Assembly: GCF_001039475.1 (NCBI RefSeq)
Contig: NZ_LELK01000001.1
Coordinates: 934,793-998,792 of the forward strand
From: Guptibacillus hwajinpoensis
Lineage (GTDB): Bacteria > Bacillota > Bacilli > Bacillales > Guptibacillaceae
Length of the DNA stretch: 64,000 nt
Direction of reading: 5' to 3'
The first letter of the stretch is position 1. Every line of letters begins with the position of its first letter. Shown here piece by piece: positions 49,510 to 58,664 of the stretch. The position numbers and the translations under genes are program-made. A model generated the notes under the pieces. That model was given only the letters and a program-made list of their open reading frames with translations, was not told where the DNA came from and searched no databases.

Positions 49510-51520
49510 TTACTTATCTTCAGGAAGAAGCGTATCGTTGCCTGATGCAGTTTCTTCCACTTGCTTATCTGCGTCAAGATTATGATGAGCACGTACGCGT
49601 GATTCAATTTCAGCTTCAATAGCCGGGTTTTCTTTCAAGAATTGTTTCGCATTTTCACGACCCTGTCCAAGACGTTCGCCTTCAAATGAGAACCATGAAC
49701 CGCTCTTTTGAACGATCTCAAGATTTGAACCAATATCAAGAATTTCACCCTGCTTCGAAATACCTTCACCGTACATTATATCAACTTCAGCTTGCTTAAA
49801 TGGTGGAGCAACCTTGTTCTTTACAACTTTAATACGAGTCTTGTTACCAACCATATCGTTACCTTGTTTAAGAGTTTCAGCACGACGCACTTCTAATCTA
49901 ACAGAGGAATAGAATTTAAGTGCACGTCCTCCTGGAGTTGTTTCTGGCGTAATCTATAGATTTTCCATTTCTATAGTGTGGACTATCTCTTCATCTCAAT
50001 AAATTGAGAGCCTTGCACTTCCAGCAGCAGCCTATCTTCTGCCGTACCCTACTAAGTTAACTCGATTTAGAGTTCTTTTCGGTAGTCTCTACACCTTCCT
50101 ATTTAAAGGCTTGGCACGGTATTACCCATACAATGGAGGGCTTCACCGTTAGCAGCATATTAATGCCACACCCTTAGGCAATAAGGTTCACAAGGTTTTT
50201 TAACTTGCTATCACTAGCAAGGGAAACCCATAGTAAACTCCTTAATTTTTTCTTTAACAATATCCAAATTTCCTAACTCAATTTCATTAATAGCTAAATA
50301 ATAATAACCTTGTGAGTTTAAAAATGCCGTTTTTCTTTTATCACGATCTATCACTATTGGGAGAGAGTGAGACCATGATCCATTTACATCTAAGCAATAC
50401 TTTCTACCTAAATAAAAATCAATTGACCATTTGTCAATTCTTTTTTGTTTGTGATAAGCAAGGTCTAACTCAATTAAAATCATCTCAACTTGTTGCTCAA
50501 TTAACGTGTCATAATTTTTCTTTCTCACGCTAACATCAAGTTCTTTTCTTCGTTTAGCAACACAAGCGTCAGAAACACCATATTTTTCGGCAATCTCTAC
50601 ATGAGATAGATAAGGATTTTTCAATTCCTCTAGAACTTCATCGGTTTTAGGCAAATAGATTTTCCAATGCCTTTCCCTTTGTAACCCTAAAAGATTAATA
50701 ATTTCCCCAACTCTTCTGTAATCAATGTTAATCGCTGTGGCAATTTCAGTAAGTTTAAGTTGATAATGTTCCTTTATAAAGTTTACTTGCCATTGTTCAA
50801 TATTTTTAAATGTTCTATCCCCAATTTTAACCGGCATTTTTTTCTCCATTTCACTATTATTTGAGATGGAAATTTGTATCTAAAGAGAAAAAACTAAGCA
50901 ACTAATCGTTGATTTCCGAACATAACCCCAACCTTTTCACGAATCTGGTTAATAAAGACCGCGGTTGTTTTGGACTTGTTAATTGCACCTGAAAGCTTAC
51001 GAAGCGCTTGGGACATTAGACGCGCCTGCAAACCAACGTGAGCATCTCCCATTTCACCTTCGATTTCTGCCTTTGGTACTAGGGCAGCTACGGAGTCAAC
51101 AACGACCATATCAACTGCACCGCTTCGTACAAGTGCTTCGGCAATTTCTAGGGCTTGTTCTCCTGTATCTGGTTGGGAAAGTAGTAGCTCATCGATATTA
51201 ACACCGAGTTTTTCTGCATAAACTGGATCAAGTGCATGTTCAGCATCTATAAATGCGGCTTGGCCGCCGTTTCGTTGTACTTCTGCGATAGCGTGAAGAG
51301 CAACAGTTGTTTTACCTGAAGATTCCGGACCGTATACTTCGATAACGCGTCCTCTTGGATATCCTCCTACACCGAGAGCAATATCGAGTGCTAGCGATCC
51401 AGTGGAAACAGTCGAGACCCTTTGCTCAGCTTGTTCGCCAAGTTTCATAATGGAACCTTTTCCGAATTGCTTTTCTATTTGTCTTAATGCCATATCTAAG
51501 GCAGCTTTGCGATCACTCAC
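49510..51520 (-). CDS. recA: RecA recombinase, interrupted by a group I intron
   Basis: Two exons: 51,520-50,912 (203 codons) and 49,947-49,510 (145 codons plus stop). Joined they give 348 residues, the length of B. subtilis RecA, with [18 protein letters not shown] continuous across the junction, in the L2 loop region just after the [12 protein letters not shown] block. Start is GTG at 51520 behind GAGGAGG ([20 protein letters not shown]). Walker A is GPESSGKTT, Walker [11 protein letters not shown]. Unspliced, the first exon would read four codons into the intron and stop (QRLVA), so splicing is essential for activity. It has a LexA box and strong promoter. It mediates strand exchange and the SOS response. 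Confidence 0.95.
49948..50911 (-). mobile_element. Group I intron in recA (964 bases)
   Basis: The 5' exon ends in T (GGAAAT) and the intron ends in G (GATTACG), as group I splicing requires. An internal guide GUUUUU, 17 bases into the intron, pairs with GGAAAU to form P1 with the U.G pair. The 3' core shows nested stems ACGGT/ACCGT and GCCC/GGGT (P4-P6 like), then P7 as AGAGACTA ... GATAGTCC. A CTATAG hairpin sits just before the 3' end. An endonuclease ORF occupies 50,214-50,837. Bacterial recA group I introns are known in B. anthracis and some phages. Confidence 0.92.
50214..50837 (-). CDS. Intron-encoded homing endonuclease, Vsr/EDxHD-like
   Basis: 207 residues from the ATG at 50837, six bases after GGAG; an ATG four codons upstream overlaps that site. 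Two helix-turn-helix-like units fill the N-terminal half ([24 protein letters not shown] and [24 protein letters not shown]). The C-terminal half has the Vsr-type nuclease pattern: Glu before [19 protein letters not shown], then SH, then [22 protein letters not shown] and a final Glu. This is the EDxHD arrangement of I-Bth0305I, which is also from a recA intron. No stop or frame break is seen, so the intron may still be mobile. Confidence 0.82.
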   Translation of the reverse strand: MPVKIGDRTFKNIEQWQVNFIKEHYQLKLTEIATAINIDYRRVGEIINLLGLQRERHWKIYLPKTDEVLEELKNPYLSHVEIAEKYGVSDACVAKRRKELDVSVRKKNYDTLIEQQVEMILIELDLAYHKQKRIDKWSIDFYLGRKYCLDVNGSWSHSLPIVIDRDKRKTAFLNSQGYYYLAINEIELGNLDIVKEKIKEFTMGFPC

Positions 51521-51553
51521 GAATAAATTCCTCCTCGTTATTAAACTATCACT

Positions 51554-51604
51554 ATCATATCTCTTTTTTATCGATTTGCCAATAGAAAACCGAACATTTA
51601 TTCG
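51554..51604 (-). promoter_or_regulatory. recA promoter and LexA (SOS) box
   Basis: On the minus strand TTGGCA, 17-base spacer, TATGAT (51,554-51,582). Just upstream lies CGAATAAATGTTCG (51,591-51,604), one mismatch from the Gram-positive LexA consensus CGAAC-N4-GTTCG. SOS control is expected. Confidence 0.85.
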
Positions 51605-51678
51605 TCTTTTTATCGTTGATCTCCTCTTGACTTTTCGATTCTCTTTCGTCTTAAAGCGAATATAATTCTCATGAAGAA

Positions 51679-51709
51679 CGATCAGCTCCAAGTATAGAGC
51701 TGATCGCTT
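51679..51709 (-). terminator. Weak terminator or hairpin after the DEAD-box gene
   Basis: On the minus strand CGATCAGCTC, eight-base loop, GAGCTGATCG, then TTCTTC; the T-run is poor, so some read-through into recA is possible. Confidence 0.6.
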
Positions 51710-51714
51710 CATTT

Positions 51715-53283
51715 TTACACTCTGCTTTTTTGGGGTTTGGCCGGTTCTAAATGGATCGATTTACCATCAATTCCACCTGCACGAAGCGCTTCATATACGA
51801 ATGGAGCTACATCTTCGTGAACTTCAAAGAATGAGAACTTCTCAAAGATATCAATTCGTCCAACAGAATCACTATCTACTCCAGCCATCACTGAGAGCTC
51901 GCTAAGGAGCTTCTTAGGATGTAGGTCAATGTTACGTCCTACATTTAGGAAGAAACGAACCATGCCATTCTGTCCACCTGTTTCACCGAAGTTATATTCG
52001 GAAGGCGTGGTATTTTGTTTTTCCTGAATCGCATTTTCAAGCAACGCTTGCACAAGCGAATGGGCATCATATTTAGCAAGAAGAAGCTCAGACGTTTCTC
52101 GAGCTGATGAGTCCTGCTTTTGATTTACCAATTGCTTTTCAACTGATTTAACAATGTTTTCAAGATCTACTGATTCATCCTGAAGTGGTTCAGCAGAAAG
52201 ATTCAATTTAATCTTGGATTCAATCGACTGAAGAAAACGCATGTCTTTCGGTGTTACTAGAGTTAATGCAATACCTTTGTTTCCTGCGCGACCTGTACGA
52301 CCTATACGGTGAACATAACGCTCAGGATCTTCAGGGATATCATAGTTTATCACGTGACTGACGTGAGCAACGTCAATTCCTCTTGCAGCTATATCAGTCG
52401 CAACAAGGAAATTAATTTGGGAACGTCTAAAGAGATTCATCACTTTTGAACGCTGCTGTTGCGTAAGGTCTCCATGAAGTTCTTCACCACGGTAGCCACG
52501 TTTCTTTAGCGATTCCGTTAGCTGAGAGGCGCCCTTTTTCGTTTTCGTAAAGATGATTCCTAAACGAATTTCCTCATTCTCAATCACACGACAAAGTGTA
52601 TCAAACTTATCACTTTCAAACGTTCGATAATACACTTGCTCCACAGTATCTGCAGTTACATCACCTTTTGAAACAGAAATCGTAAGAGGATTTTTTAAGT
52701 ACTTTCCTGAAAGCTTACGAATTGGGGCTGGAATTGTTGCAGAAAAAAGCAATGATTGGCGCTGAACAGGTAACTGCTTGAAAATTAGTTCTATATCATC
52801 AATAAAGCCCATGTCGAGCATTTCATCCGCCTCATCAAGAACAGCGGTATGCACATTATCTGTTCGTAGCGTCTTGCGCTTTAAATGATCAAGCATACGT
52901 CCCGGTGTCCCCACTACGATGTGAACACCTTTCTTCAATGCACGAATCTGATGATAAATCGGTTCTCCACCATATACAGCAAGAACATTAAGACCCTTAT
53001 GCTTTGAAAGCTTCTGAAGTTCAATCGCAACCTGCATTGCAAGTTCTCGTGTTGGGGTAAGAATGATCGCTTCAGGGCCGCCAACTTTCTTCACTTTTTC
53101 AATAATAGGGATCCCAAAGGCAGCCGTTTTTCCTGTTCCGGTCTGCGCCTGACCAATGATATCTCTTCCTTCTAGTATTGGTTCAAGTGCTTTTTCCTGG
53201 ATAGGAGTCGGTTCCTTAAAACCAAGTTCAAGCACAGCTTTTCTTACTTCGTTTGATAAAGCAAAGTCTTCAAAATTCTTCAT
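51715..53283 (-). CDS. DEAD-box RNA helicase with DbpA-type C-terminal domain
   Basis: 522 residues from the ATG at 53283 ([17 protein letters not shown]); a GTG at 53298 is possible. All motifs are present: [23 protein letters not shown], Ia [48 protein letters not shown]. The C-terminal ~80 residues ([48 protein letters not shown]) match the DbpA RNA-binding domain that recognises structured RNA, as in YxiN/DeaD. It overlaps the cinA stop region and precedes recA, where B. subtilis has no helicase. It likely acts in ribosome assembly or cold adaptation; help to intron folding is an idea, not shown. Confidence 0.92.
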   Translation of the reverse strand: MKNFEDFALSNEVRKAVLELGFKEPTPIQEKALEPILEGRDIIGQAQTGTGKTAAFGIPIIEKVKKVGGPEAIILTPTRELAMQVAIELQKLSKHKGLNVLAVYGGEPIYHQIRALKKGVHIVVGTPGRMLDHLKRKTLRTDNVHTAVLDEADEMLDMGFIDDIELIFKQLPVQRQSLLFSATIPAPIRKLSGKYLKNPLTISVSKGDVTADTVEQVYYRTFESDKFDTLCRVIENEEIRLGIIFTKTKKGASQLTESLKKRGYRGEELHGDLTQQQRSKVMNLFRRSQINFLVATDIAARGIDVAHVSHVINYDIPEDPERYVHRIGRTGRAGNKGIALTLVTPKDMRFLQSIESKIKLNLSAEPLQDESVDLENIVKSVEKQLVNQKQDSSARETSELLLAKYDAHSLVQALLENAIQEKQNTTPSEYNFGETGGQNGMVRFFLNVGRNIDLHPKKLLSELSVMAGVDSDSVGRIDIFEKFSFFEVHEDVAPFVYEALRAGGIDGKSIHLEPAKPQKSRV

Positions 53284-53294
53284 ACCTACGTAAT

Positions 53295-54524
53295 TCACCT
53301 TTCTAAATTCAATAGTGTATTCAATCCATGTTTCGCAGTTCGTTTACGGATAGCATCTCTGTTTCCGGCAAGATGAAGCGAAATGACTTTCTCGCCTAGA
53401 GGTGAAACTACTCCAACAAACACTGTACCAGGTTCCTTTCCTTCGCTAGGATCTGGCCCTGCTACTCCAGTGAAACTGATGCCGACATCGGTGTTATATC
53501 TCGCTCTAACGCTTCTTGCAAGTTCAATCGCACACTCTTCGCTTACGGCACCGTATGCTTCGAGCGTTTCGTTTGATACGCCGATCTCTCGCTTTACTTC
53601 GTTAGAGTAACACACCACCCCACCGTAAAAAAGAGAAGAGGCTCCAGGAAGATCCGTTATTTGTTGACTAAACAGTCCGCCGGTAAGGCTCTCTGCAGAT
53701 GAAATTGTCCAATTGCGTTTTTCAAGAGTAGCAAATGTTTCTTTTGCAAGAGAAGTTTGGTCGTACCCATATAAAAACTTCCCAACACGCTTTTTGATTT
53801 TCTCTTCCGTTTCATCAATAAGCTTCTCAGCTTCTGCTTTCGAGTCTGATTTTGCTGTCAGGCGAAGCGTTACTTCCCAGTCGCCTGCTAGCGGAGCAAT
53901 GGTAGGATTCGTTTGTTGATCAATTAAGTCTTCAAGATCCGCCTCAAGCCTGGATTCACCAATGCCAAAGAAACGAAGCACGCGAGAGACAATCGTGTCA
54001 CCCTGCTTCATCTGGCTAAGTAAGTATGGCTCAGCATAGTTGGTGAACATTGGGTAAAGTTCTTTCGGAGGCCCTGGAAACAGCATATACGTTCGATTGT
54101 TCTCTGTTAAAGCCATCCCAGGAGCCATGCCATTGTCATTTCGCAATACCTCTGCACCTTCTAAGACTAGCGCCTGTTTACGGTTGTTCTCTGACATAGG
54201 AGCCCCTGTTTTCGTATAATACGCTTGAATGGTCTCCATCGCTTCTTCGTTGTAGACAAGCTTTTTATTAAGCGTTTCAGCAATGGTTTCCTTTGTAAGG
54301 TCATCTTTCGTTGGGCCAAGCCCGCCAGTGAAAATTAACAAGTCTGCACGTGACTCTGCTATTTCGATCACTTGTTTCAAGCGATCACTATTGTCTCCTA
54401 CTGCGGTGTGATAAAAAACATTTATGCCAAGATCAGCCAGTCGGGTAGAAATAAATTGTGCATTTGTGTTAGCGATTTGTCCGAGCAATAACTCTGAACC
54501 GATTCCGATAATTTCTGCATTCAT
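53295..54524 (-). CDS. cinA: CinA, competence/damage-inducible protein
   Basis: 409 residues. The N-terminal MoCF-like domain has [21 protein letters not shown] and [19 protein letters not shown]. The C-terminal amidase-like domain has [37 protein letters not shown] and [16 protein letters not shown]. In some bacteria CinA has nicotinamide mononucleotide deamidase and ADP-ribose pyrophosphatase activities. In Bacillus it is under ComK with recA; here a TATAAT -10 lies ~75 bases upstream, and the order pgsA-cinA-recA is kept apart from the inserted helicase gene. Confidence 0.94.
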   Translation of the reverse strand: MNAEIIGIGSELLLGQIANTNAQFISTRLADLGINVFYHTAVGDNSDRLKQVIEIAESRADLLIFTGGLGPTKDDLTKETIAETLNKKLVYNEEAMETIQAYYTKTGAPMSENNRKQALVLEGAEVLRNDNGMAPGMALTENNRTYMLFPGPPKELYPMFTNYAEPYLLSQMKQGDTIVSRVLRFFGIGESRLEADLEDLIDQQTNPTIAPLAGDWEVTLRLTAKSDSKAEAEKLIDETEEKIKKRVGKFLYGYDQTSLAKETFATLEKRNWTISSAESLTGGLFSQQITDLPGASSLFYGGVVCYSNEVKREIGVSNETLEAYGAVSEECAIELARSVRARYNTDVGISFTGVAGPDPSEGKEPGTVFVGVVSPLGEKVISLHLAGNRDAIRKRTAKHGLNTLLNLER

Positions 54525-54696
54525 ACGTACTCATCCCTTCCTTTAGAAACCTGATTAGAAACCAGATTTATTAGCTTGATCATCATTCTTCTACTTCCAT
54601 TATACATTGGAATGGCTATTCCGTATAAGAAAGCGCCTCATGTCCGTTTAAATATAGTACGAATGAAACGGACGATTAGTGATGACTTCAAAGGTT

Positions 54697-54726
54697 TCAA
54701 AAAGGAACAGAATAATCTGTTCCTTA
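54697..54726 (-). terminator. Terminator of pgsA
   Basis: On the minus strand AAGGAACAG, six-base loop, CTGTTCCTT, then TTTG; six bases after the pgsA stop. Confidence 0.85.
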
Positions 54727-54731
54727 GGTGT

Positions 54732-55310
54732 TTAGCGTGATTTTAGGAGTACTTCCCGATTTTTATAGAAATAATCCCATCCTGAGTATACGGTAATAAT
54801 AAGTGCTGCCCATAATGAGATTGTTGCAAATGGAAAACCTACTGCTTCAAATGGCACGTTCTCAATTAAAAGGGCAATAATAGCAACGATTTGAATCCAT
54901 GTTTTCAACTTACCAAGATTGCTTGCTGCAAGCACTTCTCCTTCAGAAGATGCAACAAGTCTAAGACCAGTTACAGCAAATTCACGGCTTAAAATCAGAA
55001 CAACTAACCAGGCAGGTGCTGCCCCAAGTTCCACAAGCGATACAAAAGCTGACGTTACTAGAAGCTTGTCTGCAAGTGGATCAAGGAATTTACCGAGATT
55101 GGTGACAAGATTATGTTTCCTTGCTATGTACCCATCAATCCAATCCGTCACAGAAGCGAAAATAAAAATGGCTGTAGCGATCAACTGAGAATTCAATAAA
55201 ACGGTACCAGCAATTTCCGTTTCTCCTAAAGGGAGTGGAGCTAATAAAAAAATGAGAAATACGGGTATCAGAAAAATGCGAGATACTGTAATTTTATTAG
55301 GCAAATTCAC
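54732..55310 (-). CDS. pgsA: CDP-diacylglycerol-glycerol-3-phosphate 3-phosphatidyltransferase
   Basis: 192 residues. The CDP-alcohol phosphotransferase motif is complete: DWIDGYIARKHNLVTNLGKFLDPLADK (D-x2-D-G-x2-A-R-x8-G-x3-D-x3-D). Four or five membrane helices are visible (for example VFLIFLLAPL, LIATAIFIFASV, WIQIVAIIALLI, ISLWAALIITVY). It makes phosphatidylglycerol phosphate, the first step to phosphatidylglycerol, and is essential. The start follows GGAGG. It lies between rodZ and cinA, the Bacillus order. Confidence 0.96.
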   Translation of the reverse strand: MNLPNKITVSRIFLIPVFLIFLLAPLPLGETEIAGTVLLNSQLIATAIFIFASVTDWIDGYIARKHNLVTNLGKFLDPLADKLLVTSAFVSLVELGAAPAWLVVLILSREFAVTGLRLVASSEGEVLAASNLGKLKTWIQIVAIIALLIENVPFEAVGFPFATISLWAALIITVYSGWDYFYKNREVLLKSR

Positions 55311-55444
55311 GTATGTTCCTCCTAAATGTCATTTAACCTGTAAGGGTAGCTGAACGTATTGGATAAGCAACCCCTTAAATCGTATTCTATTCTATCATTG
55401 TTTCTTTCATGCAGAAAGGAAAACTTCTCCATTGATTAGTCGAA

Positions 55445-55477
55445 AGAAAAAGGGTCATCTAACGAAGATGACCCTAC
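55445..55477 (-). terminator. Terminator of rodZ
   Basis: On the minus strand AGGGTCATCT, five-base loop, AGATGACCCT, then TTTTTC; follows the rodZ stop by five bases. Confidence 0.88.
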
Positions 55478-55481
55478 TACC

Positions 55482-56417
55482 TTACTCTGATTTTTTAAAA
55501 TTCAATGTAACATTCTGAACAACAGGTTCAGTTGGAATGTCAATCTTTTCTCCATTTACAAACACTGAAACGTTCGGTGAGCTCCCTAGTCGTAATGACG
55601 CTGAAGATTCACTCGTTAAGTCATGTGTGACCTTTTCACCTTTTTTAAGACTCTTGTACACATATCTCTTGTCACTAGCACCTGTTAAAGCAACCCAGCT
55701 ACCGCCTTTAGCTTCTAACTTCACCTCATACTTATCTGTGTTCGATAATTCATAAGTTGAGCTTGAAGAATTGCCGTCCACTTTCTTAATAGCCATTTCA
55801 GGTTCTGGTTCCTCTTCAGGTTCCTCCTCAGGCTTTTCTTCAGAATTTTCCTCTTCATCTGAAGATTGGTCTTTAGCTTCTTCCTTAGGCTGATCAGCTG
55901 GTTCTTCAGGCTTTTCTGAATTTGACACTTCATCAGATGAAGGCGCGTTACTACTATTTTCATCGCTTGATACCTGTTCTTCTACTTGATTTGTCGTAGC
56001 AGTCTGGTTTGTTTTCTCGTCACCATTTTGCACGACAAACCAAATGATAGCTGCAACACCGACAAGTACGAGCACGACAAGAACTGATGGAAAGACGGAT
56101 GACCACTTCGAAGCTGTTTTGCTTGGTGATGTCGGCCGCCTCATTTTTCTTGGAGGCAAGTTCTCTGGCACATCTGTACTGGCTTTAGGAATTTCAGAAG
56201 CATATTCTTCTAGTAATTCTTCTCCGCCGAGGCCAACTGCTTCCGCATAGTTTTTAATAAATGCACGCGTATAAAAATTACCTGGAAGCAGTTCGTAATT
56301 TCCTTCTTCTATTGCATGAAGATAGCGTTTTTGAATCTTAGTAATGGATTGAACTTCCTCGATTGATAATCCCTTATCATTTCGAGCCTCTTTCAATCGT
56401 TGACCTAGCTCTGTCAA
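55482..56417 (-). CDS. rodZ: RodZ (YmfM), cell-shape protein
   Basis: 311 residues. N-terminal HTH (MTELGQRLKEARNDKGLSIEEVQSITKIQKRYLHAIEEGNYELLPGNFYTRAFIKNYAEAVGLG), a basic juxtamembrane part, one membrane helix (WSSVFPSVLVVLVLVGVAAIIWFVV, ~residues 104-128), then a long low-complexity acidic region (residues ~140-215, rich in E, S, P) and a C-terminal DUF4115 beta domain. RodZ links MreB to the wall machinery. The acidic extracellular linker is longer than in B. subtilis (288 residues in all), perhaps a salt or alkaline adaptation. Confidence 0.93.
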   Translation of the reverse strand: MTELGQRLKEARNDKGLSIEEVQSITKIQKRYLHAIEEGNYELLPGNFYTRAFIKNYAEAVGLGGEELLEEYASEIPKASTDVPENLPPRKMRRPTSPSKTASKWSSVFPSVLVVLVLVGVAAIIWFVVQNGDEKTNQTATTNQVEEQVSSDENSSNAPSSDEVSNSEKPEEPADQPKEEAKDQSSDEEENSEEKPEEEPEEEPEPEMAIKKVDGNSSSSTYELSNTDKYEVKLEAKGGSWVALTGASDKRYVYKSLKKGEKVTHDLTSESSASLRLGSSPNVSVFVNGEKIDIPTEPVVQNVTLNFKKSE

Positions 56418-56434
56418 TGAAAAACACCTACCAA

Positions 56435-57217
56435 TTAGTTAAAGTCTAAGCTCGAAAACCCAGAATTCTGATTTTCAATCACTTGATATGTAATTTCTTG
56501 TTCCGGATCGTCTCGCAATTCAATTATATAATCAAAATCGTTCATCGTATACTCTGTTTCTTGAACAAATATATCAGGATGTTCAACAACTTTCGTCGCA
56601 GGCAGCCTCATAATATCCCGAAGTACTTGCCAGTGCTTCTCAGACGCTCTTCTTGCTGAAACAATTCCGTCGATAAGAAAGATGTGATCACTATTCAATT
56701 CATCGTCCGCAATCTGGGTTCGTACGGTTTGTTTTAACATTGTTGAAGATAAGAAAACCCACCTCTTATTCGCACATACGCTTGAAGCGACAATTGATTC
56801 TGTCTTTCCTACCCGTGGCATCCCGCGAATCCCAACCAACTTATGACCGTCCTGTTTAAATATTTCTGCGAGGAAGTCAACAAGAAGACCGAGTTCATCG
56901 CGAATGAAACGAAATGTTTTTTTATCATCTGCATCCCGCTGTATGTATCTACCATGACGCACAGCTAGACGGTCTCTCAACTTAGGTTCTCTCATTTTCG
57001 TAACCGTAATATTATCCATTGTGTTAAGAATAGATTCCAGTCGCTCAATTTGCTCAACATCATCGACAAGAAGCAAAAGTCCACGTCTCATATCATCAAC
57101 ACCATTGATTGTAATAATATTAATACCTAGCATTCCTAAAAGAGATGCAACGTCTCCAAGAAGACCAGGTCTGTTCTTATGAATCTCGTATTCAAGGTAC
57201 CATTCCTTTTTGTCCAT
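56435..57217 (-). CDS. ymfK: YmfK, DUF3388 protein with ACT-like domain
   Basis: 260 residues. The N-terminal ~75 residues (EWYLEYEIHKNRPGLLGDVASLLGMLGINIITINGVDDMRRGLLLLV) resemble an ACT regulatory domain. The rest (VGIRGMPRVGKTESIVASSVCANKRWVFLSSTMLKQT, then IFLIDGIVSARRASEKHW) contains a P-loop-like GxPRVGKTES, which suggests a nucleotide-binding part. Its function is unknown; the gene is constant between ymfJ and rodZ in Bacillaceae. It starts 18 bases before rodZ on the transcript. Confidence 0.9.
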   Translation of the reverse strand: MDKKEWYLEYEIHKNRPGLLGDVASLLGMLGINIITINGVDDMRRGLLLLVDDVEQIERLESILNTMDNITVTKMREPKLRDRLAVRHGRYIQRDADDKKTFRFIRDELGLLVDFLAEIFKQDGHKLVGIRGMPRVGKTESIVASSVCANKRWVFLSSTMLKQTVRTQIADDELNSDHIFLIDGIVSARRASEKHWQVLRDIMRLPATKVVEHPDIFVQETEYTMNDFDYIIELRDDPEQEITYQVIENQNSGFSSLDFN

Positions 57218-57382
57218 ATGCCAACTCCCTCAGCCACAAATTTCCTATGTTTCTTTAATCATAAATGATTTTCAATTAGTATAAAAGAGATGAATACGGA
57301 TTTTGTGTACTTTTCTTTGAGTTTTGTCCAAATCCATACAAAAAGAAGGATGTTCTCACACCCTTCTCCTTCATTGCTTAAT

Positions 57383-57634
57383 TTATTTTTCGTTTTGGAC
57401 AAGCTTAACCATCATGTTAGCGATAGCGTGCTGTTCTTCTTCACTCGCTACATGCCATAAGTCAGCAAGAATTTGTTCTTGTTCGTTCTTTGCTTTAACG
57501 CCATCAGCAAGGTATCCGCCAATTTGAAAAGCAACATCTGAGACAACTTCTTGAGAAAGCCCTTGCTGCTGCCCCTGATCTAAACGATCGTGCAAAAATT
57601 CTTTCCACGTATCAAAATTATCTAGTACAGACAT
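57383..57634 (-). CDS. ymfJ: YmfJ, DUF3243 protein
   Basis: 83 residues: MSVLDNFDTWKEFLHDRLDQGQQQGLSQEVVSDVAFQIGGYLADGVKAKNEQEQILADLWHVASEEEQHAIANMMVKLVQN. This is the DUF3243 pattern, a small helical protein conserved in Bacillaceae between ymfK and ymfI. The function is unknown. RBS GGAGGG upstream. A modest hairpin with Ts (57,340-57,370) follows it, so it may be separated from ymfK. Confidence 0.92.
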   Translation of the reverse strand: MSVLDNFDTWKEFLHDRLDQGQQQGLSQEVVSDVAFQIGGYLADGVKAKNEQEQILADLWHVASEEEQHAIANMMVKLVQNEK

Positions 57635-57701
57635 CTATGTCCCTCCTTTATCAATTCATCACCTATATGTTGCGTCGAAAAGGAGGACTTTATGCATTGA
57701 T

Positions 57702-58412
57702 TTACTGCCATGCACCGTCAACTGTAATGATTTGTCCAGTTATGTACGCCGCTTGATCTGAATCAAGAAATGAAATGAGTGAAGCGACTTCATGCGGTTT
57801 ACCAGGTCTTCCTAATGGGATTTCGTCAAGCAAAGCTCTTTCATCCTCCTCCATAAGCGAGGCATTCATTGCTGTTGAGATGTAGCCTGGAGCGACTGCA
57901 TTAACACGAATGCCACTTGGTCCTAGCTCCTTCGCAAGCCCTTTAACAAACGCGTTTAATCCACCTTTAACAGAAGAATACACAACTTCACATGAAGCGC
58001 CAGATATGCCAAAAACAGAAGAAACAACGATAATCGAACCGCTCTTTTTCTGCACCATGTTCTTCGTATAGTGTCTTGCAAGCTTTATAGAGGAAGTGAG
58101 GTGAAGATGAATCATTTCATCGATTTCTTGATCAGTCATATCTGTTAATAACCCGTTAAAACTGTTTCCTGCGTTTAGAATGAGCGTATCGACTTCTGGC
58201 ACTTCATTGATCAAAGCCTCTATCCCATTCGAACAAGATAAATCAGCTTTAACTGGTATGATGGATGCTTCAGGATTCTTATGTTTAAGAGCTGTAATAC
58301 TTTTCATATTGGAGTGATAATGTGCAAAGATCTTATGGTCTTTACTGAGAAACTGCTCTGCGACAGCCTTTCCAATTCCTCCACTTGCTCCTGTTATTAG
58401 AATGTTTTTCAC
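57702..58412 (-). CDS. ymfI: YmfI, short-chain dehydrogenase/reductase
   Basis: 236 residues from a GTG at 58412 after AGGAG. It is a classical SDR: cofactor loop ITGASGGIGKAVAEQF, NAG in LILNAGNSF, catalytic Ser in IVVSSVFGISG, Tyr-x3-Lys in VVYSSVKGG (here Y-S-S-V-K) and the C-terminal IRVNAVAPGYIST. This resembles FabG-type 3-oxoacyl reductases, but the substrate is unknown. It lies between ymfH and ymfJ as in B. subtilis, with a cloverleaf-like repeat element inserted just upstream. Confidence 0.92.
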   Translation of the reverse strand: MKNILITGASGGIGKAVAEQFLSKDHKIFAHYHSNMKSITALKHKNPEASIIPVKADLSCSNGIEALINEVPEVDTLILNAGNSFNGLLTDMTDQEIDEMIHLHLTSSIKLARHYTKNMVQKKSGSIIVVSSVFGISGASCEVVYSSVKGGLNAFVKGLAKELGPSGIRVNAVAPGYISTAMNASLMEEDERALLDEIPLGRPGKPHEVASLISFLDSDQAAYITGQIITVDGAWQ

Positions 58413-58437
58413 GCATTAATCTCCTTTCTAAAAAGAA

Positions 58438-58632
58438 GGCTATGTTAATGACCAATGTTGATTTTTGGCTCATTTACGCCCTGTGGTGCCCATTCGCTTC
58501 GAGCAAATTCATTTACTCAGGCGAATGGGCACCACAGGGCGACCTTTCAGGAGAGCTGAAAGGCGAGTGAAACTGAGGTTTCACTCGAATGAGCCAAAAA
58601 TCGAGAAATCAACAATATGAGCTAACATAGCC
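58438..58632. repeat. Cloverleaf-like inverted-repeat element (195 bp), MITE-like
   Basis: Outer ends GGCTATGTTA and TAACATAGCC, then GTTGATT/AATCAAC and TTTTTGGCTCATT/AATGAGCCAAAAA close a large stem. Inside are three perfect hairpins: a 20-bp arm pair beginning GCCCTGTGGTGCC (58,478-58,497 with 58,521-58,540), CCTTTCAG/CTGAAAGG (58,543-58,563) and CGAGTGAAAC/GTTTCACTCG (58,564-58,587). No ORF is present. It lies between ymfH and ymfI. Confidence 0.85.
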
Positions 58633-58636
58633 AAAA

Positions 58637-58664
58637 AGAAAAAAGCACCCGATAGGGTGCTTTT
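58637..58664 (-). terminator. Terminator of ymfH
   Basis: On the minus strand AAAAGCACCC, GATA-type loop, GGGTGCTTTT followed by TTTC; overlaps the ymfH stop. Confidence 0.88.

Noticed and set aside
50312-50533. Plus-strand 73-residue ORF opposite the intron endonuclease
   Set aside because: It has no ribosome site and mirrors the minus-strand endonuclease, whose residues are meaningful.
49510-51520. recA as a pseudogene
   Set aside because: The two parts join without loss or gain at a valid group I splice junction to the normal 348 residues, and promoter, LexA box and terminator are intact.
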